The notes: generated from the sequence alone by a model not told the origin. 64,000 nt of DNA from Novosphingobium sp. KCTC 2891 (GCF_025938155.1 NZ_JAPCZG010000004.1:186001-250000); one strand, 5' to 3'; numbered from the stretch's first letter, positions 30,478-40,266 are shown. Translations and numbers: made by a program.

Positions 30478-31140
30478 ATGAACAGCCCCGCTACGCCCAA
30501 GCGCAAGTCCCCGTCCGGCACCGCAGCCGGAGAAGGCCGTTCGACACGCGATCTCCTGCTCGATGCCACCGGCGCGCTGATGAGCGAAGGCAACACCACC
30601 AACGTCAGCTTTGCCGATATTTCCGAGCGATCCGGCATCAACTCGGCGCTGATCCGCTATCACTTCGGCAGCAAGCAGGGCCTGCTAGAAGCCCTGATCG
30701 AGCGCGACGCGGGCAGCAGCTACGACGGGCTGGACCGGCTGGTGAGCCTGGCGTGCAGCCCTGAGGAAAAGATGCGCAAGCACATCCAGGGCATCATGCG
30801 GCTCTACCACCGCTACCCCTACCTCAACCGCCTGCTGATCGAACTGCAATCGCAAAGCGAAAGCGATATCGCGCGGCACATTTCCGAACGCTACACCCGC
30901 CGCGCGGTCGATGCGCAGACAGCGATCATCGACGAAGGCGTGAAGGCCGGCGTGTTCCGCAAGGTGGACCCGATGCTGTTCCACTTCTCGCTGGTGGGCG
31001 CGTGCGATTCGATCTTCCACTCACGCTCGGCGCTCGATCACGTGTTCGGGGTCAAGGAGATCGACGAGACCTTGCGCGAACGCTTTGCCGATCAGGTTGC
31101 CGAAATCGTCCTTGCCGGATTGAAGCCGACCCCGGAATGA
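30478..31140 (+). CDS. TetR-family regulator 1 of the catabolic island
   Basis: 220 residues. The helix-turn-helix is at about 25-70 (RDLLLDATGALMSEGNTTNVSF, then DISERSGINSALIRYHFGSK). The C-terminal domain (HRYPYLNRLLIELQSQSESD, CDSIFHSRSALDHVFGVKE) resembles regulators of acyl-CoA catabolism. It is the first intact gene after the integrase debris and is followed by an SDR gene with a class A operator. Because a degenerate copy of that operator lies in its own promoter, I propose it as the class A repressor. Confidence 0.88.
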   Translation: MNSPATPKRKSPSGTAAGEGRSTRDLLLDATGALMSEGNTTNVSFADISERSGINSALIRYHFGSKQGLLEALIERDAGSSYDGLDRLVSLACSPEEKMRKHIQGIMRLYHRYPYLNRLLIELQSQSESDIARHISERYTRRAVDAQTAIIDEGVKAGVFRKVDPMLFHFSLVGACDSIFHSRSALDHVFGVKEIDETLRERFADQVAEIVLAGLKPTPE

Positions 31141-31194
31141 AAGCCCCGGTCAGCGCGCAAACCAGCGCCACCTGATGCGCGAATGGTTGTCACT

Positions 31195-31210
31195 TAATCG
31201 ATCAAGCAAT
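31195..31210. promoter_or_regulatory. Class A operator, site 2, before the SDR gene
   Basis: TTAATCGATCAAGCAA, 32 nt upstream of the SDR start. It fits TTARTCGMTYARNYAA at every position. Confidence 0.62.
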
Positions 31211-31242
31211 AGCGTGCTCTCCAACGAACAAGGGAGAGCACA

Positions 31243-32016
31243 ATGGACCTCGGCCTCAAGGACAAGGTAATTCTGGTCGCAGGCGCGAGCCGGGGCATCG
31301 GCCTCGGCATCGTCGAAGCCTGCATGGCCGAAGGCGCCAGGCTGGCGATCGCGGCGCGCGGCAGCGAAGCGCTGGAGGAGCAGCGCGCCCGCCTCGCCGC
31401 GCAATACGGCGCGGACCGCGTGTGGGCCATGGCCGGCGACCTGCGGGACAGCGCCACCATCGACGCCGTCGTCGCGGGCGCGGAAAAGGCGCTCGGCCCG
31501 ATCTGGGGCGGCGTCGCCAACGTGGGCCTGCACCCCTGCCCGCCCGGCTTCGAGATCGACGACGAGACGTGGGACGCAGGGATCAGCCAGAATCTGGATT
31601 CGGCGTTCCGCCTGTCGCGCTCCCTGTTGCGCGTGATGACCCCGCGCAAGGAAGGCGCGCTTGTGTTGATCACCTCGATCGCGGGCCTCGGCGCGCTCGG
31701 CACGCCGCTGACTTACGGCACCGCCAAGGCCGGGATGAACCATCTGGCCAAGGAACTGGCGCGCGTGGCGGGCAAGGACGGGGTGCGCGTCAACGCCATC
31801 GCGCCCGGCAACATCATCTTCCCCGGCGGCGACTGGGAAGCGCGTTCCACCGGCGAGCGCGGCGAAGCGTGGTGGAACTGGATCAAGCGCGAAGTGCCGC
31901 TGCGCCGCTTCGGCACGCCCCAGGAAATCGGCAATGCCGCCGCGTTCCTGCTCAGCCCCCGCGCCAGCTTCGTCACCGGCGCGGTGATGCCGGTGGACGG
32001 CGGCCAGACGCACTGA
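31243..32016 (+). CDS. Short-chain dehydrogenase/reductase
   Basis: 257 residues, classical SDR. The cofactor motif is VAGASRGIGLGIV (TGxxxGxG type), with an ANVG segment in place of NNAG, catalytic Ser in LITSIAGLG, YxxxK as YGTAKAG, and the tail FVTGAVMPVDGGQTH. It oxidises or reduces an alcohol/ketone with NAD(P); ARGSE after strand 2 suggests NADP use but does not prove it. GGGAGAG precedes the ATG. A class A operator 32 nt upstream ties it to the island regulon, perhaps as the beta-hydroxyacyl-CoA or alcohol dehydrogenase step. Confidence 0.9.
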   Translation: MDLGLKDKVILVAGASRGIGLGIVEACMAEGARLAIAARGSEALEEQRARLAAQYGADRVWAMAGDLRDSATIDAVVAGAEKALGPIWGGVANVGLHPCPPGFEIDDETWDAGISQNLDSAFRLSRSLLRVMTPRKEGALVLITSIAGLGALGTPLTYGTAKAGMNHLAKELARVAGKDGVRVNAIAPGNIIFPGGDWEARSTGERGEAWWNWIKREVPLRRFGTPQEIGNAAAFLLSPRASFVTGAVMPVDGGQTH

Positions 32017-32048
32017 GCGCCTGAAACCGCCGTTTCACCCTGCGAGGC

Positions 32049-32849
32049 TCAGGCGTACTGGGCCTCGCGCTTTTCGAGCCGCGCCTTGACTGCCTCGCTC
32101 TGGTTGGGCGAGCCGATCAGCGCGCCCATCTCGCGGCTTTCGGCCATCAGCAATTCGGCCGTGGAGGAATCCGCGCCCATGTTGAAAATGCGCTTGGCCG
32201 CACGGATCGCGTCGGGGTTCTTGCCCGCGATCTCGCGCGCATAGGCCAGCGCCTCGGCACGCGGATCGGCGCAGACGCGGCTGGCAAGCCCGATGGCCAG
32301 CGCTTCCTCGCCCTCGACGATGCGCGCCGAATAGACAAGGTCGCGCGCCACGTCCGCGCGCACCAGTTCGCGCAGGATCGGAAACGCGCCCATGTCGGGG
32401 ATCAGGCCCCAGTTCATCTCGAACGCGCTCATCTTGGCATCCGGCGCCACGAAGCGGAAATCCGCACCCAGCGCCAGCTGGAAGCCCGCGCCCAGTGCCA
32501 CGCCGTGCACGGCGGCGATGACGGGAACGGGCAGGTCACGCCAGCCATAGCTGACCTGCTGGCCGCGGTTGGCGCCGGTCTTGCTGCGCGGCAGGTCGAC
32601 GATGGCCGAGCCGCCCTTGAACTCGCCCGAGACCATCTTGCCGAAACTCGTCAGGTCGAGGCCGGCCGAGAAGCACGGTCCGTCGCCCGAGACGACCACG
32701 ACGCGGACGGCGTTATCCGCCGCGACCGCGGCGATGGCGGCATTGATGCCCTCGAACATGGCGTCGTCGAAGGCGTTGCGCTTGTCGGCGCGGGTCAGGC
32801 GGACGTCGGCGACGCCGCCTTCGATGGTGATGCTGACGCGGTCGTTCAT
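32049..32849 (-). CDS. Crotonase-fold (enoyl-CoA hydratase/isomerase) protein 1
   Basis: 266 residues. Oxyanion-hole segments are DGPCFSAGLDLTSFG and HGVALGAGFQLALGADFRF. Aligned to rat enoyl-CoA hydratase, the Glu144 position is Gln (GAGFQ) while the Glu164 position is kept (SAFEMNWGLIPD). ECH2, 26 nt upstream, is transcribed first. Hydratase activity is therefore uncertain; single-Glu crotonases include isomerases and hydrolases. The start MNDRVSITIEGGVADVRL follows a GGGAGAG site. Confidence 0.9.
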   Translation of the reverse strand: MNDRVSITIEGGVADVRLTRADKRNAFDDAMFEGINAAIAAVAADNAVRVVVVSGDGPCFSAGLDLTSFGKMVSGEFKGGSAIVDLPRSKTGANRGQQVSYGWRDLPVPVIAAVHGVALGAGFQLALGADFRFVAPDAKMSAFEMNWGLIPDMGAFPILRELVRADVARDLVYSARIVEGEEALAIGLASRVCADPRAEALAYAREIAGKNPDAIRAAKRIFNMGADSSTAELLMAESREMGALIGSPNQSEAVKARLEKREAQYA

Positions 32850-32875
32850 CTGTTCTCTCCCGTGATTTTTCGATT

Positions 32876-33658
32876 TCAGCCCTGATTGAAGCGCGCGGGG
32901 CGCTTCTCGAGGAAAGCGGCAACGCCCTCTGCGAAGTCCGCGCTCTTGCCCACCGTGCGCTGCAGATTGCGCTCCAGCGCCAATTCGTCGCCAAAGCCGT
33001 GGTCGGCGGCGTACCAGCCGGCCTTCCGGATCAGGCCGAGCGCGAGGCGCGGGCCATCGGCCAGCTGCTGAGCGATCTGGAGCGCGGTGGCATCGGCCTC
33101 CGCGCTGGGCACGACGCGGTTGATCATGCCCCATTCCAGCGCCTTGGCCGCAGGCAGACGGTCACCCAGCAACATCATTTCCATCGCGCGCGCGCGCCCG
33201 GCGGTGCGCATCAGCAGCCACGGCGAGCCGCCATCGGGGACCAGTCCGATGCGGCAGAACGCTTGGAGGAAGAAGGCGTCTTCGCTGGCCACGATGATGT
33301 CGCCGGCCAGCGCCAGCGACGCGCCCACGCCCGCCGCCGCACCGCGCACCGAAGTGACGATCGGAATCGCGAGGTCGCGGATGGTCATCATCAGCGGGTT
33401 GACCGTGTCCTGCAGGATCAGTCCGGCATCGATCGCGCCGTCGCCCATGCGCGGCCCGCCAAGGTTGGCGCCAGAGCAGAACGCCTTGTCGCCCCCCGCC
33501 AGCAGCACCGCGCCGCAATCGGCCTCGGCGGCGAGCAGGGCGTCGCGAATCTCTGCGGCCATGTCCATGCCCAGCGCGTTGCGGCTGGCCGGATCGTTGA
33601 AGCGGACAACGCAGACGTCGCCTTCGCGCGAGATCGTGATCTTTCCGGAAGCGCTCAT
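32876..33658 (-). CDS. Crotonase-fold protein 2 (PaaG/isomerase-like)
   Basis: 260 residues. Oxyanion segments are DKAFCSGANLGGPRM and RGAAAGVGASLALAGDIIV. Both canonical hydratase glutamates are replaced (Ser in GVGAS; Phe in LQAFCRIGLVPDGG), while the Asp of LVPDGG, the catalytic base in PaaG-type isomerases, is kept. An enoyl-CoA double-bond isomerase is the better guess. It is the promoter-proximal gene of a two-gene operon, with a class A operator 114 nt upstream. Confidence 0.9.
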   Translation of the reverse strand: MSASGKITISREGDVCVVRFNDPASRNALGMDMAAEIRDALLAAEADCGAVLLAGGDKAFCSGANLGGPRMGDGAIDAGLILQDTVNPLMMTIRDLAIPIVTSVRGAAAGVGASLALAGDIIVASEDAFFLQAFCRIGLVPDGGSPWLLMRTAGRARAMEMMLLGDRLPAAKALEWGMINRVVPSAEADATALQIAQQLADGPRLALGLIRKAGWYAADHGFGDELALERNLQRTVGKSADFAEGVAAFLEKRPARFNQG

Positions 33659-33772
33659 GTTCTTTTCATCCTGTTCCCGTGGAGTCTGCCAAGCCGGCCG
33701 GCTGCGGTTCCGGCACGATCCGGCGACGCGGCCCTTGCCTTTCACGTCCGATGCTGCATTCTCGCAATTCAA

Positions 33773-33788
33773 TTAATCGCTCAAGTAA
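33773..33788. promoter_or_regulatory. Class A operator, site 3, before the crotonase pair
   Basis: TTAATCGCTCAAGTAA, 114 nt upstream of crotonase 2. It fits the consensus TTARTCGMTYARNYAA at every position. Confidence 0.65.
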
Positions 33789-33965
33789 AATGTTTGACGC
33801 ATCGCTGCCAGCAACGCAACAGACCGGCCCGGAAGCGGTTTAAGATCATGATTACAAAGGGATGACCTAGCGACGGAAGGGACAGGAAAGCGCAGCGCCG
33901 ACGCCATCGGCGCGGTCCGACCGCCGGGATCGAGAGACTCGGCAGCAGGACCACTGGACAAAGTT

Positions 33966-33979
33966 ATAACATGATATAG
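33966..33979. promoter_or_regulatory. Class B operator, site 1, before the TonB receptor
   Basis: TATAACATGATATA fits TATAWCnnGWTAYA. It lies 120 nt upstream of the receptor start and has the same half-site spacing as the other two class B sites. Confidence 0.55.
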
Positions 33980-34099
33980 CTATTGCTTGCCCCAGCGGAG
34001 ACATCGCAGGTGCCTCCGTGGACCGGGCAAACAACGAGACAGGAGCCAGTCGCACGGCGCAAAGCGCCGGCGGGATGGTTCCGCAGGAGAGGAAATCCT

Positions 34100-36439
34100 A
34101 TGTCCAGAACCAGTCCAGCGCTCGGCATTTCCGTCATGGCCGTCGCATTCGCGGCGCTTTCTTCCACCGCCCATGCGCAAGCACAGGCGCCGCAAGCCGC
34201 TCAGGCCGATACCCAGCGCGAGTACGAGGCGATCATCGTGACCGCGCAGAAGCGCGCCGCGAACATCAACGACGTGCCGATGTCGATCACCGCCGCCAGC
34301 GGGGACCAGCTGACCAAGCTCGGCGTCACCGATGCCTCGCAGCTGACCAAGGTCGTCCCCGGCTTCACCTACAACGAAACCGCTTACGGCACGCCCGTGT
34401 TCACCATCCGCGGTGTCGGCTTCCAGGAAACCAGCCTCGGCGCCAGCCCTGCGGTCAGCTCGTACATCGATGAAGTGCCGGTGCCGTTCTCGGCCGAAAC
34501 GGTTGGCCTCGGGCTCGACCTTGAGCGTCTCGAAGTGCTGAAAGGTCCGCAGGGCACGCTGTTCGGCTCCAACTCCACCGGCGGCGCGCTCAACTACATC
34601 GCGGGCAAGCCCACCGACCACCTCACCGGCGGGTTCGATGCCAGCTATGGCAGCTTCAACACCGTCGATCTGCAAGGCCATATCGCGGCGCCGATCACGG
34701 AAACGCTCGGCGTCCGTGTTGCAGGCCGCTATACCCGGGGCGACGGGTTCCAGCGCAGCATGACCCGCCCCGGCGACCGCCTGGGCGCCAAGGACTTCCT
34801 CCAGGGCCGTGTGTTGCTGGTGTGGGAGCCGACCAGCAACTGGAAGACGACGCTCAACTTCACCGCGCTTCGCGACCGCTCCGAATCGCTGTCCTCGCAG
34901 TTCACCCAGTTCGTCGCGCTCAACGATGGGCCGCTGATTCCGGAAGGGTTCCGCAGCTTCCCCCGCGCGCCGGAGGACAACCGCGTGACCGACTGGGATC
35001 CGGGTGTCGACTTCCACCGCAACAACCGCTTCACCTTCGGCTCGCTGCGCAACGAGCTTGATCTGGGCGATGCCGCGCACATCACCTCGCTCACCTCGCT
35101 CCAGCGGTTCCGCCGCTTCCAGCCGGTCGAAGGCGATGGCACGCCGTTCAACGACTACCGCGCGGAAAGCTTCGGCAAGATCAACACGTTCTACCAGGAG
35201 CTGCGGCTCGACGGGAAGATCGGCAACGCGTCTTACATCATCGGCGCGAACTACGAGTACGACTTCGTCAACGACAACACGATCCAGTATTACACCCAAT
35301 CGTCGAGCGCGAGCGTGTTCGGCATCCCGCTCGGCCCCACGCGCCCCAACACGCAGCAGCGCCTGCGCACCTACGGCGTGTTCGGCAACCTCGACTACGA
35401 GCTGTCAGACAAGGTGACCGCGCACGGCGGCATCCGCTTTACCCAGGCCAACCGTGAACTGCTCTATGGTTGCGGGCAGGACATCGACGGCAGCTGGGGC
35501 CTCGTCTCGCAGGCGATCCAGGGCTACATCCACTTCCTGCGCGGCGAACCGATCACGTCGACCCCGATCCCCATCGGCGGCTGCGGCACGATCAACCTCG
35601 AAAACGTCCAGCCGGAAGGCGCGCACGCCAAGCTCAACCAGAACAACGTGTCGTGGCGCGTGGGCCTCGACTACAAGCCGACGCGCGACGTGCTGCTATA
35701 CGTCAACGTCTCGCGCGGGTATAAGGCGGGCAGCTTCCCGACGCTTGCGGCGGCCACCACGCGCCAGTTCGACCCGGTGGTGCAGGAAACCGTGCTGGCC
35801 TTCGAAGGCGGCGCCAAGGTCACGGCCGCCAATGGCCGCATCCAGGCCAACGGCGCGGTGTTCTACTACGATTACAAGAACAAGCAGATCCTTGGCCGCA
35901 TCCCCGACATCGCCTTCGGTCCGCTGCCCTCGCTGGTCAACGTGCCCAAGTCGCGCATCTGGGGCGCCGAGCTCGACGTCACGCTGAACCCCATCGACGG
36001 CCTGCGCATCCGCCCCGCCATCACCTATATCAACTCGAAGCTGGGTGACGGGTTCGTGAACTTCGATTCGTTCGGCCAGCAGCTCGACTTCAGCGGCGAG
36101 CCCTTCCCCTACACGCCGAAGTGGCAGGCCAACGTCGATGCGGAATACAGCTTCCCGATCAACGACGGGCTCGACGCGTTCGTGGGCGGCAACATGCTCT
36201 ACTACGGCCACACCAACGGCGCGTTCGGGCAATATCCGGTGCTGGCAATCAACGCCTACACCACGTTCGACGCGCGGCTCGGGGTGGCCAGCCACGACGA
36301 CAAGTGGCGGCTCCAGCTCTGGGCGCGCAACCTGACCGACAAGTACTACTGGACCGCCGCCTACCGGGTGAACGATTCGGTCAACCGCTACCCCGGCAGC
36401 CCGCGCACCTTCGGCGCGACGCTGAGCTTCAGATACTGA
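34100..36439 (+). CDS. TonB-dependent outer-membrane receptor
   Basis: 779 residues. A signal peptide (about 1-26, ending STAHAQ) is followed by a TonB-box-like YEAIIVTAQKR, a plug domain (DVPMSITAASGDQLTKLGVT, RLEVLKGPQGTLFGSNSTGG) and a 22-strand barrel ending SPRTFGATLSFRY with the terminal aromatic residue. The ATG follows AGGAGAGGAAATCCT. Sphingomonad catabolic clusters often use such receptors for hydrophobic carbon sources rather than siderophores. A class B operator upstream and acyl-CoA dehydrogenase genes downstream suggest it imports the cluster's substrate. Confidence 0.93.
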   Translation: MSRTSPALGISVMAVAFAALSSTAHAQAQAPQAAQADTQREYEAIIVTAQKRAANINDVPMSITAASGDQLTKLGVTDASQLTKVVPGFTYNETAYGTPVFTIRGVGFQETSLGASPAVSSYIDEVPVPFSAETVGLGLDLERLEVLKGPQGTLFGSNSTGGALNYIAGKPTDHLTGGFDASYGSFNTVDLQGHIAAPITETLGVRVAGRYTRGDGFQRSMTRPGDRLGAKDFLQGRVLLVWEPTSNWKTTLNFTALRDRSESLSSQFTQFVALNDGPLIPEGFRSFPRAPEDNRVTDWDPGVDFHRNNRFTFGSLRNELDLGDAAHITSLTSLQRFRRFQPVEGDGTPFNDYRAESFGKINTFYQELRLDGKIGNASYIIGANYEYDFVNDNTIQYYTQSSSASVFGIPLGPTRPNTQQRLRTYGVFGNLDYELSDKVTAHGGIRFTQANRELLYGCGQDIDGSWGLVSQAIQGYIHFLRGEPITSTPIPIGGCGTINLENVQPEGAHAKLNQNNVSWRVGLDYKPTRDVLLYVNVSRGYKAGSFPTLAAATTRQFDPVVQETVLAFEGGAKVTAANGRIQANGAVFYYDYKNKQILGRIPDIAFGPLPSLVNVPKSRIWGAELDVTLNPIDGLRIRPAITYINSKLGDGFVNFDSFGQQLDFSGEPFPYTPKWQANVDAEYSFPINDGLDAFVGGNMLYYGHTNGAFGQYPVLAINAYTTFDARLGVASHDDKWRLQLWARNLTDKYYWTAAYRVNDSVNRYPGSPRTFGATLSFRY

Positions 36440-36484
36440 TCCGCAGGATGGCGCCAGTCCGCACCATCCCTGCCACCAAGGCAT

Positions 36485-36510
36485 CCGGCCGGGCTCTCAC
36501 GCCCGGCCGG
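36485..36510. terminator. Perfect hairpin between the TonB receptor and acyl-CoA dehydrogenase 1
   Basis: The 10-bp arms CCGGCCGGGC and GCCCGGCCGG are separated by TCTCAC. There is no T-tract, so it may terminate partially, or protect or process the mRNA and lower expression of the downstream genes relative to the receptor. Confidence 0.55.
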
Positions 36511-36551
36511 CGCTGCCGCCAATCCAAACGATAACGACGGAGAGAGACGCG

Positions 36552-37934
36552 ATGGATTTCACCCTGCCCCAGGAACTGCTCGATTACCTCAAGGAACTGG
36601 ACGCCTTCATCGAGGCCGAGATCAAGCCGCTTGAGGAGCAGGACGACAACATCCGCTTCTTCGATCACCGCCGCGAATGGGCGCGCACCGATTTCGACAA
36701 CGACGGCCTTCCCCGCCACGAATGGGAAGAACTGATGCGCGAGGCCAAGCGCCGCGCCGACAAGGCCGGCCACCTGCGCTTCGCCATGGATCCCAAGTTC
36801 GGCGGCAAGGGCGGCTCCAACCTGTGGATGACCGTCATCCGCGAATACATGGCCGCCAAGGGGCTGGGCCTGCATTACGACCAGCAAAGCGAACACTCGA
36901 TCGTGGCGAACAATCCGTTCGCGAAGATGTTCGACGATTTCGGCACGCCTGAACAGCGCGAGGAATTCATCCAGGGGATGTTCGACGGCACGCGCCGCAT
37001 CACCTTCGGCCTGACGGAACCGCACCACGGCTCGGATGCGACCCACATGGAGACGCGCGCCGTGCGCGAAACCCGTGACGGCGTCGAAGGCTGGCTGATC
37101 AACGGCGAGAAGATGTGGACGACCGGCATGCACGTCGCCACCCACTGCGCGCTGTTCGCGCGCACCACGGGCGAGGATGGCGCCGCGCGCGGCATCACCT
37201 GCTTCCTCGTTCCTGCGGACGATCCGGGCGTGAAGGTCGAACAGTACCTGTGGACCTTCAACATGCCGACCGACCACCCGCGCGTGTCGTTCACCAATGT
37301 CTGGGTGCCTGACAGCGCGATTTTCGGCCCGATCGACAACGGACTGCCGCTCGCGCAGTCGTTCGTGCACGAAAACCGTATCCGTCAGGCTGCGGGTTCG
37401 CTCGGTTCAGCCGTCTACTGCATCGAGGAATCGGTGCGTTACGCCCGCCTGCGCCAGCCCTTCGGCGAGGAACTGTCGCGCAACCAGGCGATCCAGTTCC
37501 CGCTGGTCGAACTGGCCACCCAGTGCGAGATGCTGCGCCTGCTGATCCGCAAGACCGCGTGGGAAATGGACCAGATGACCCACCCCGAGGTCGAGAAGCG
37601 CATCTCGGACAAGGTGTCGATGTGCAACTACTGGGCGAACCGGCTGTGCTGCGAAGCGGCCGACCGCGCCATCCAGGTCCACGGCGGCATCGGCTATTCG
37701 CGCCACAAGCCGTTCGAGCACATCTATCGCCACCACCGCCGCTACCGCATCACCGAAGGCACCGAGGAAATCCAGATGCGCAAGGTTGGCGCATTCCTGT
37801 TCGGCTACCTCGGCCCGAAGCGGAAGGAGTTCGCTGAACTCACCTACGACGACGTCGATTACCGCAAGCAGTCGCAGATCCGTCCGCGCAGCGGCTGGCA
37901 GGCGATCGACACGACGCGGCCCGAAGCGCTGTAA
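36552..37934 (+). CDS. Acyl-CoA dehydrogenase 1
   Basis: 460 residues, longer than typical medium-chain enzymes. FAD-contact segments are FGLTEPHHGSDATHMETRAV and MWTTGMHVATH. The C-terminal domain has AIQVHGGIGYSRHKPFEHIYRHHRRYRI and the catalytic-base motif TEGTEEIQ (Glu). The N-terminal 60 residues are acidic and unusual for short ACADs. It oxidises an acyl-CoA to a 2-enoyl-CoA, passing electrons to ETF. It follows the TonB gene with a hairpin between them, and GGAGAGAG precedes the ATG. Confidence 0.93.
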   Translation: MDFTLPQELLDYLKELDAFIEAEIKPLEEQDDNIRFFDHRREWARTDFDNDGLPRHEWEELMREAKRRADKAGHLRFAMDPKFGGKGGSNLWMTVIREYMAAKGLGLHYDQQSEHSIVANNPFAKMFDDFGTPEQREEFIQGMFDGTRRITFGLTEPHHGSDATHMETRAVRETRDGVEGWLINGEKMWTTGMHVATHCALFARTTGEDGAARGITCFLVPADDPGVKVEQYLWTFNMPTDHPRVSFTNVWVPDSAIFGPIDNGLPLAQSFVHENRIRQAAGSLGSAVYCIEESVRYARLRQPFGEELSRNQAIQFPLVELATQCEMLRLLIRKTAWEMDQMTHPEVEKRISDKVSMCNYWANRLCCEAADRAIQVHGGIGYSRHKPFEHIYRHHRRYRITEGTEEIQMRKVGAFLFGYLGPKRKEFAELTYDDVDYRKQSQIRPRSGWQAIDTTRPEAL

Positions 37935-38042
37935 ATGGGTGCAGGGGGCATCCCTCGCGGCATGGTGGACGTCCGGCCCTTGCCGGCCGGCGTCCGCCTG
38001 TCCGCTTCTGCCCCCGACCGGGGAGCGGCATGCCAGCCGCCG

Positions 38043-38843
38043 TCAGGACGGCGTCGCGCCGGCGGCCCGCTCCCCGGCTTCCCGCAGCAGTCGCTGGCTC
38101 TCGGCGACGCGGTGCGCGATGCGCTCGCGCGCCTCGTCGCTTGCCGCGCCGCACAGGATCAGCGCGTAGCCCAGCTTGATGGTGGGACCGAGCAGCCCGG
38201 CGGAAAGATCGCCGGCCACCCAGTCGAGCATGACCGAGCGGAATTGATGATCGAGCTGACGCAGCAGGAGCGCCGTGTCGATCTCCTCGCGCAGCGCGCC
38301 GGCGGCGGCGATGTCGTTCACCAGCCCCAGCCAGAATTCGTCGCGCCGCGGGTTGTAGATCGCGGTGCGGACTTCGCCCGAAACCGAGAACACCTCGCGC
38401 CAGAGCGTGGTGTAGAACGCCGGATCGCCCAGGTAGAATTCCACGGCCAGGTCCACGACCGCGAGGATGTGGTCCACCGGGTCGCCGTTGCGGACCTGCG
38501 CGAAGCGCGCCTGGAAATCGCGCACGTCCTCCAGCACCGCCAGCACCACCGCGCCGCGCGATCCGAACAGGTTGTACGGCGTCGCCAGGCTGACCCCGGC
38601 GCGCTCTGCCAGCGCGCGCATCGAAAGTCCGGTGCGGCCGGTTTCGCGGATCATCTCGCGCGCGGCCTGGATGATGCGGTGGCGCCGCTCCTCCTTGCCG
38701 GCCTCGCGCCGTCCACGGGCACGCGGCGGCGCGGCCTCTTTCGTGGTGTGGCCCCCCGTGCCGGCCGAAGGCTCCGCAGCAAGGTCCGCCCCATGGTCCG
38801 CCAAAGCGCCCGTGCGGGCTCGCCGGACCGTATCTTCACCCAT
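38043..38843 (-). CDS. TetR-family regulator 2 of the catabolic island
   Basis: 266 residues from ATG 38843 (MGEDTVRRARTGALADHGAD). About 55 low-complexity charged residues precede the helix-turn-helix (RRHRIIQAAREMIRETGRTG, LSMRALAERAGVSLATPYNLFGSRG). The C-terminal domain ends RLLREAGERAAGATPS. Divergent from acyl-CoA dehydrogenase 2, it shares with it a 109-bp gap carrying a class B palindrome; it is the obvious candidate for the class B repressor. A CoA-thioester ligand is likely by analogy with KstR-type regulators but unproven. Confidence 0.88.
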   Translation of the reverse strand: MGEDTVRRARTGALADHGADLAAEPSAGTGGHTTKEAAPPRARGRREAGKEERRHRIIQAAREMIRETGRTGLSMRALAERAGVSLATPYNLFGSRGAVVLAVLEDVRDFQARFAQVRNGDPVDHILAVVDLAVEFYLGDPAFYTTLWREVFSVSGEVRTAIYNPRRDEFWLGLVNDIAAAGALREEIDTALLLRQLDHQFRSVMLDWVAGDLSAGLLGPTIKLGYALILCGAASDEARERIAHRVAESQRLLREAGERAAGATPS

Positions 38844-38878
38844 GCGTTCAACTCCACCGCGTGGCCTCTCTCGCCACT

Positions 38879-38892
38879 TATAACGCGTTACA
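38879..38892. promoter_or_regulatory. Class B operator, site 2, between TetR2 and acyl-CoA dehydrogenase 2
   Basis: TATAACGCGTTACA has a perfect 10-nt palindromic core TAACGCGTTA. It sits 35 nt from the TetR2 start and 60 nt from the dehydrogenase start. It also fits the mycobacterial KstR motif TnnAACnnGTTnnA. Confidence 0.65.
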
Positions 38893-38952
38893 ACTTTCTC
38901 GAATCCACGCAACGGGCGCTTTTCACGCCCCAACGATCACCGGAGGATGCCA

Positions 38953-40248
38953 ATGGATTTCACATATAACGACCGCCAGCGCTACTGGATCGAGCGCGTA
39001 TCGCGCTTCATGGATGAGCACGTCTACCCCGCCATCCCGATCTACGAACAGCAGCACGAGGAAGGCGAGCGCTGGAAGGTCATACCGATCATCGAGGAAC
39101 TGAAGGCCAAGGCCAAGGCCGCCGGCCTGTGGAACCTGTTCATGCCGCCGCATTCGGGCCAGCCGCAGCTTGACGACACATTCGTGTTCGAAGGCGAACA
39201 GCTGACCAACCTCGAATATGCGCCTGTCGCCGAACTGTTCGGCCGCGTCGGCTTCGCGTCGGAAGTGTTCAACTGCTCCGCGCCCGATACCGGCAACATG
39301 GAAGTGCTTTTCCGCTATGGCACGCGCGAGCAGAAGGAGCAGTGGCTCCGCCCGCTGATGAACGGCGATATCCGCTCGGCCTTCCTGATGACCGAACCTG
39401 CCGTGGCCAGCTCGGACGCGACCAATATCGAGACGAGCATCGTCCGCGACGGCAACGAATACGTCATCAACGGCCGCAAGTGGTGGTCTTCGGGCGTGGG
39501 CGATCCGCGCTGCAAGGTCGCCATCCTGATGGGCAAGACCGATGCTTCGGCCGGCGCCTATACCCAGCAGTCGCAGGTGCTCGTGCCGATGGACACGCCG
39601 GGAATCAAGATCCTGCGGATGCTGCCGGTGTTCGGCTATGACGATGCGCCGCACGGCCACGCCGAAGTGCTGCTCGAAAACGTCCGCGTGCCGGTCGAAA
39701 ACGTGATCTGGGGCGAGGGCCGCGGGTTCGAGATCGCGCAGGGCCGCCTCGGGCCGGGCCGTATCCACCACTGCATGCGCTCGATCGGCACGGCCGAAGC
39801 CGCGCTGGAAAAGATGGCCCGCCGCCTCCAGTCGCGCGTCGCTTTCGGCAAGACCATCTCGTCGCACTCCGTGTGGGAACAGCGCATCGCGCGTGCCCGC
39901 ATCGACATCGAGATGACGCGCCTGCTGTGCCTCAAGGCGGCGGACATGATGGACCGCGCGGGCAACAAGTCGGCCCGGCTCGAAATCGCGATGATCAAGG
40001 TGCAGGCGCCGAACATGGCGCTCTCGATCATCGACGATGCGATCCAGGCGTTCGGCGGCGCCGGCGTCACCAGCGATCCGGGTCTGGCGCGGATGTGGGC
40101 CGGACAGCGTTCGCTGCGCATCGCCGACGGCCCGGACGAAGTCCACGCCCGCACCATCGCGCGCATGGAATTCGGCAAGTACGCCGACGAACTGACCCGC
40201 GCCCAAAACGAAGCAGCGGCCAAGCTGCACGTGCCGGGCATCCGCTGA
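38953..40248 (+). CDS. Acyl-CoA dehydrogenase 2, ACAD10/11-type
   Basis: 431 residues from ATG 38953, six nt after GGAGG (an ATG at 38947 overlaps that site). The segments [20 protein letters not shown] and [20 protein letters not shown], and the C-terminal [17 protein letters not shown], match the dehydrogenase half of ACAD10/ACAD11 rather than ordinary fatty acyl-CoA dehydrogenases: the usual YEGT base region is replaced by ADGPDEVH. In ACAD10/11 this domain works on 4-phosphohydroxyacyl-CoA, releasing phosphate. The matching kinase domain is encoded separately at 45.8 and 47.7 kb. Confidence 0.92.
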   Translation: MDFTYNDRQRYWIERVSRFMDEHVYPAIPIYEQQHEEGERWKVIPIIEELKAKAKAAGLWNLFMPPHSGQPQLDDTFVFEGEQLTNLEYAPVAELFGRVGFASEVFNCSAPDTGNMEVLFRYGTREQKEQWLRPLMNGDIRSAFLMTEPAVASSDATNIETSIVRDGNEYVINGRKWWSSGVGDPRCKVAILMGKTDASAGAYTQQSQVLVPMDTPGIKILRMLPVFGYDDAPHGHAEVLLENVRVPVENVIWGEGRGFEIAQGRLGPGRIHHCMRSIGTAEAALEKMARRLQSRVAFGKTISSHSVWEQRIARARIDIEMTRLLCLKAADMMDRAGNKSARLEIAMIKVQAPNMALSIIDDAIQAFGGAGVTSDPGLARMWAGQRSLRIADGPDEVHARTIARMEFGKYADELTRAQNEAAAKLHVPGIR

Positions 40249-40266
40249 GCAGCCGACACTGACGAA

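Larger units (their letters stand above)
33659..34099. promoter_or_regulatory. Divergent control region between the crotonase pair and the TonB receptor
   Basis: This 441-bp region carries one class A operator (33773-33788) near the crotonase side and one class B operator (33966-33979) near the receptor side. It should contain outward promoters for both transcripts. No credible coding sequence lies in it. Confidence 0.6.

Noticed and set aside
38879-38892. Naming TetR2 as KstR because of the operator match
   Set aside because: The palindrome fits the KstR motif, but the protein was not recognisable as KstR by sequence, and similar palindromes are used by other TetR proteins.
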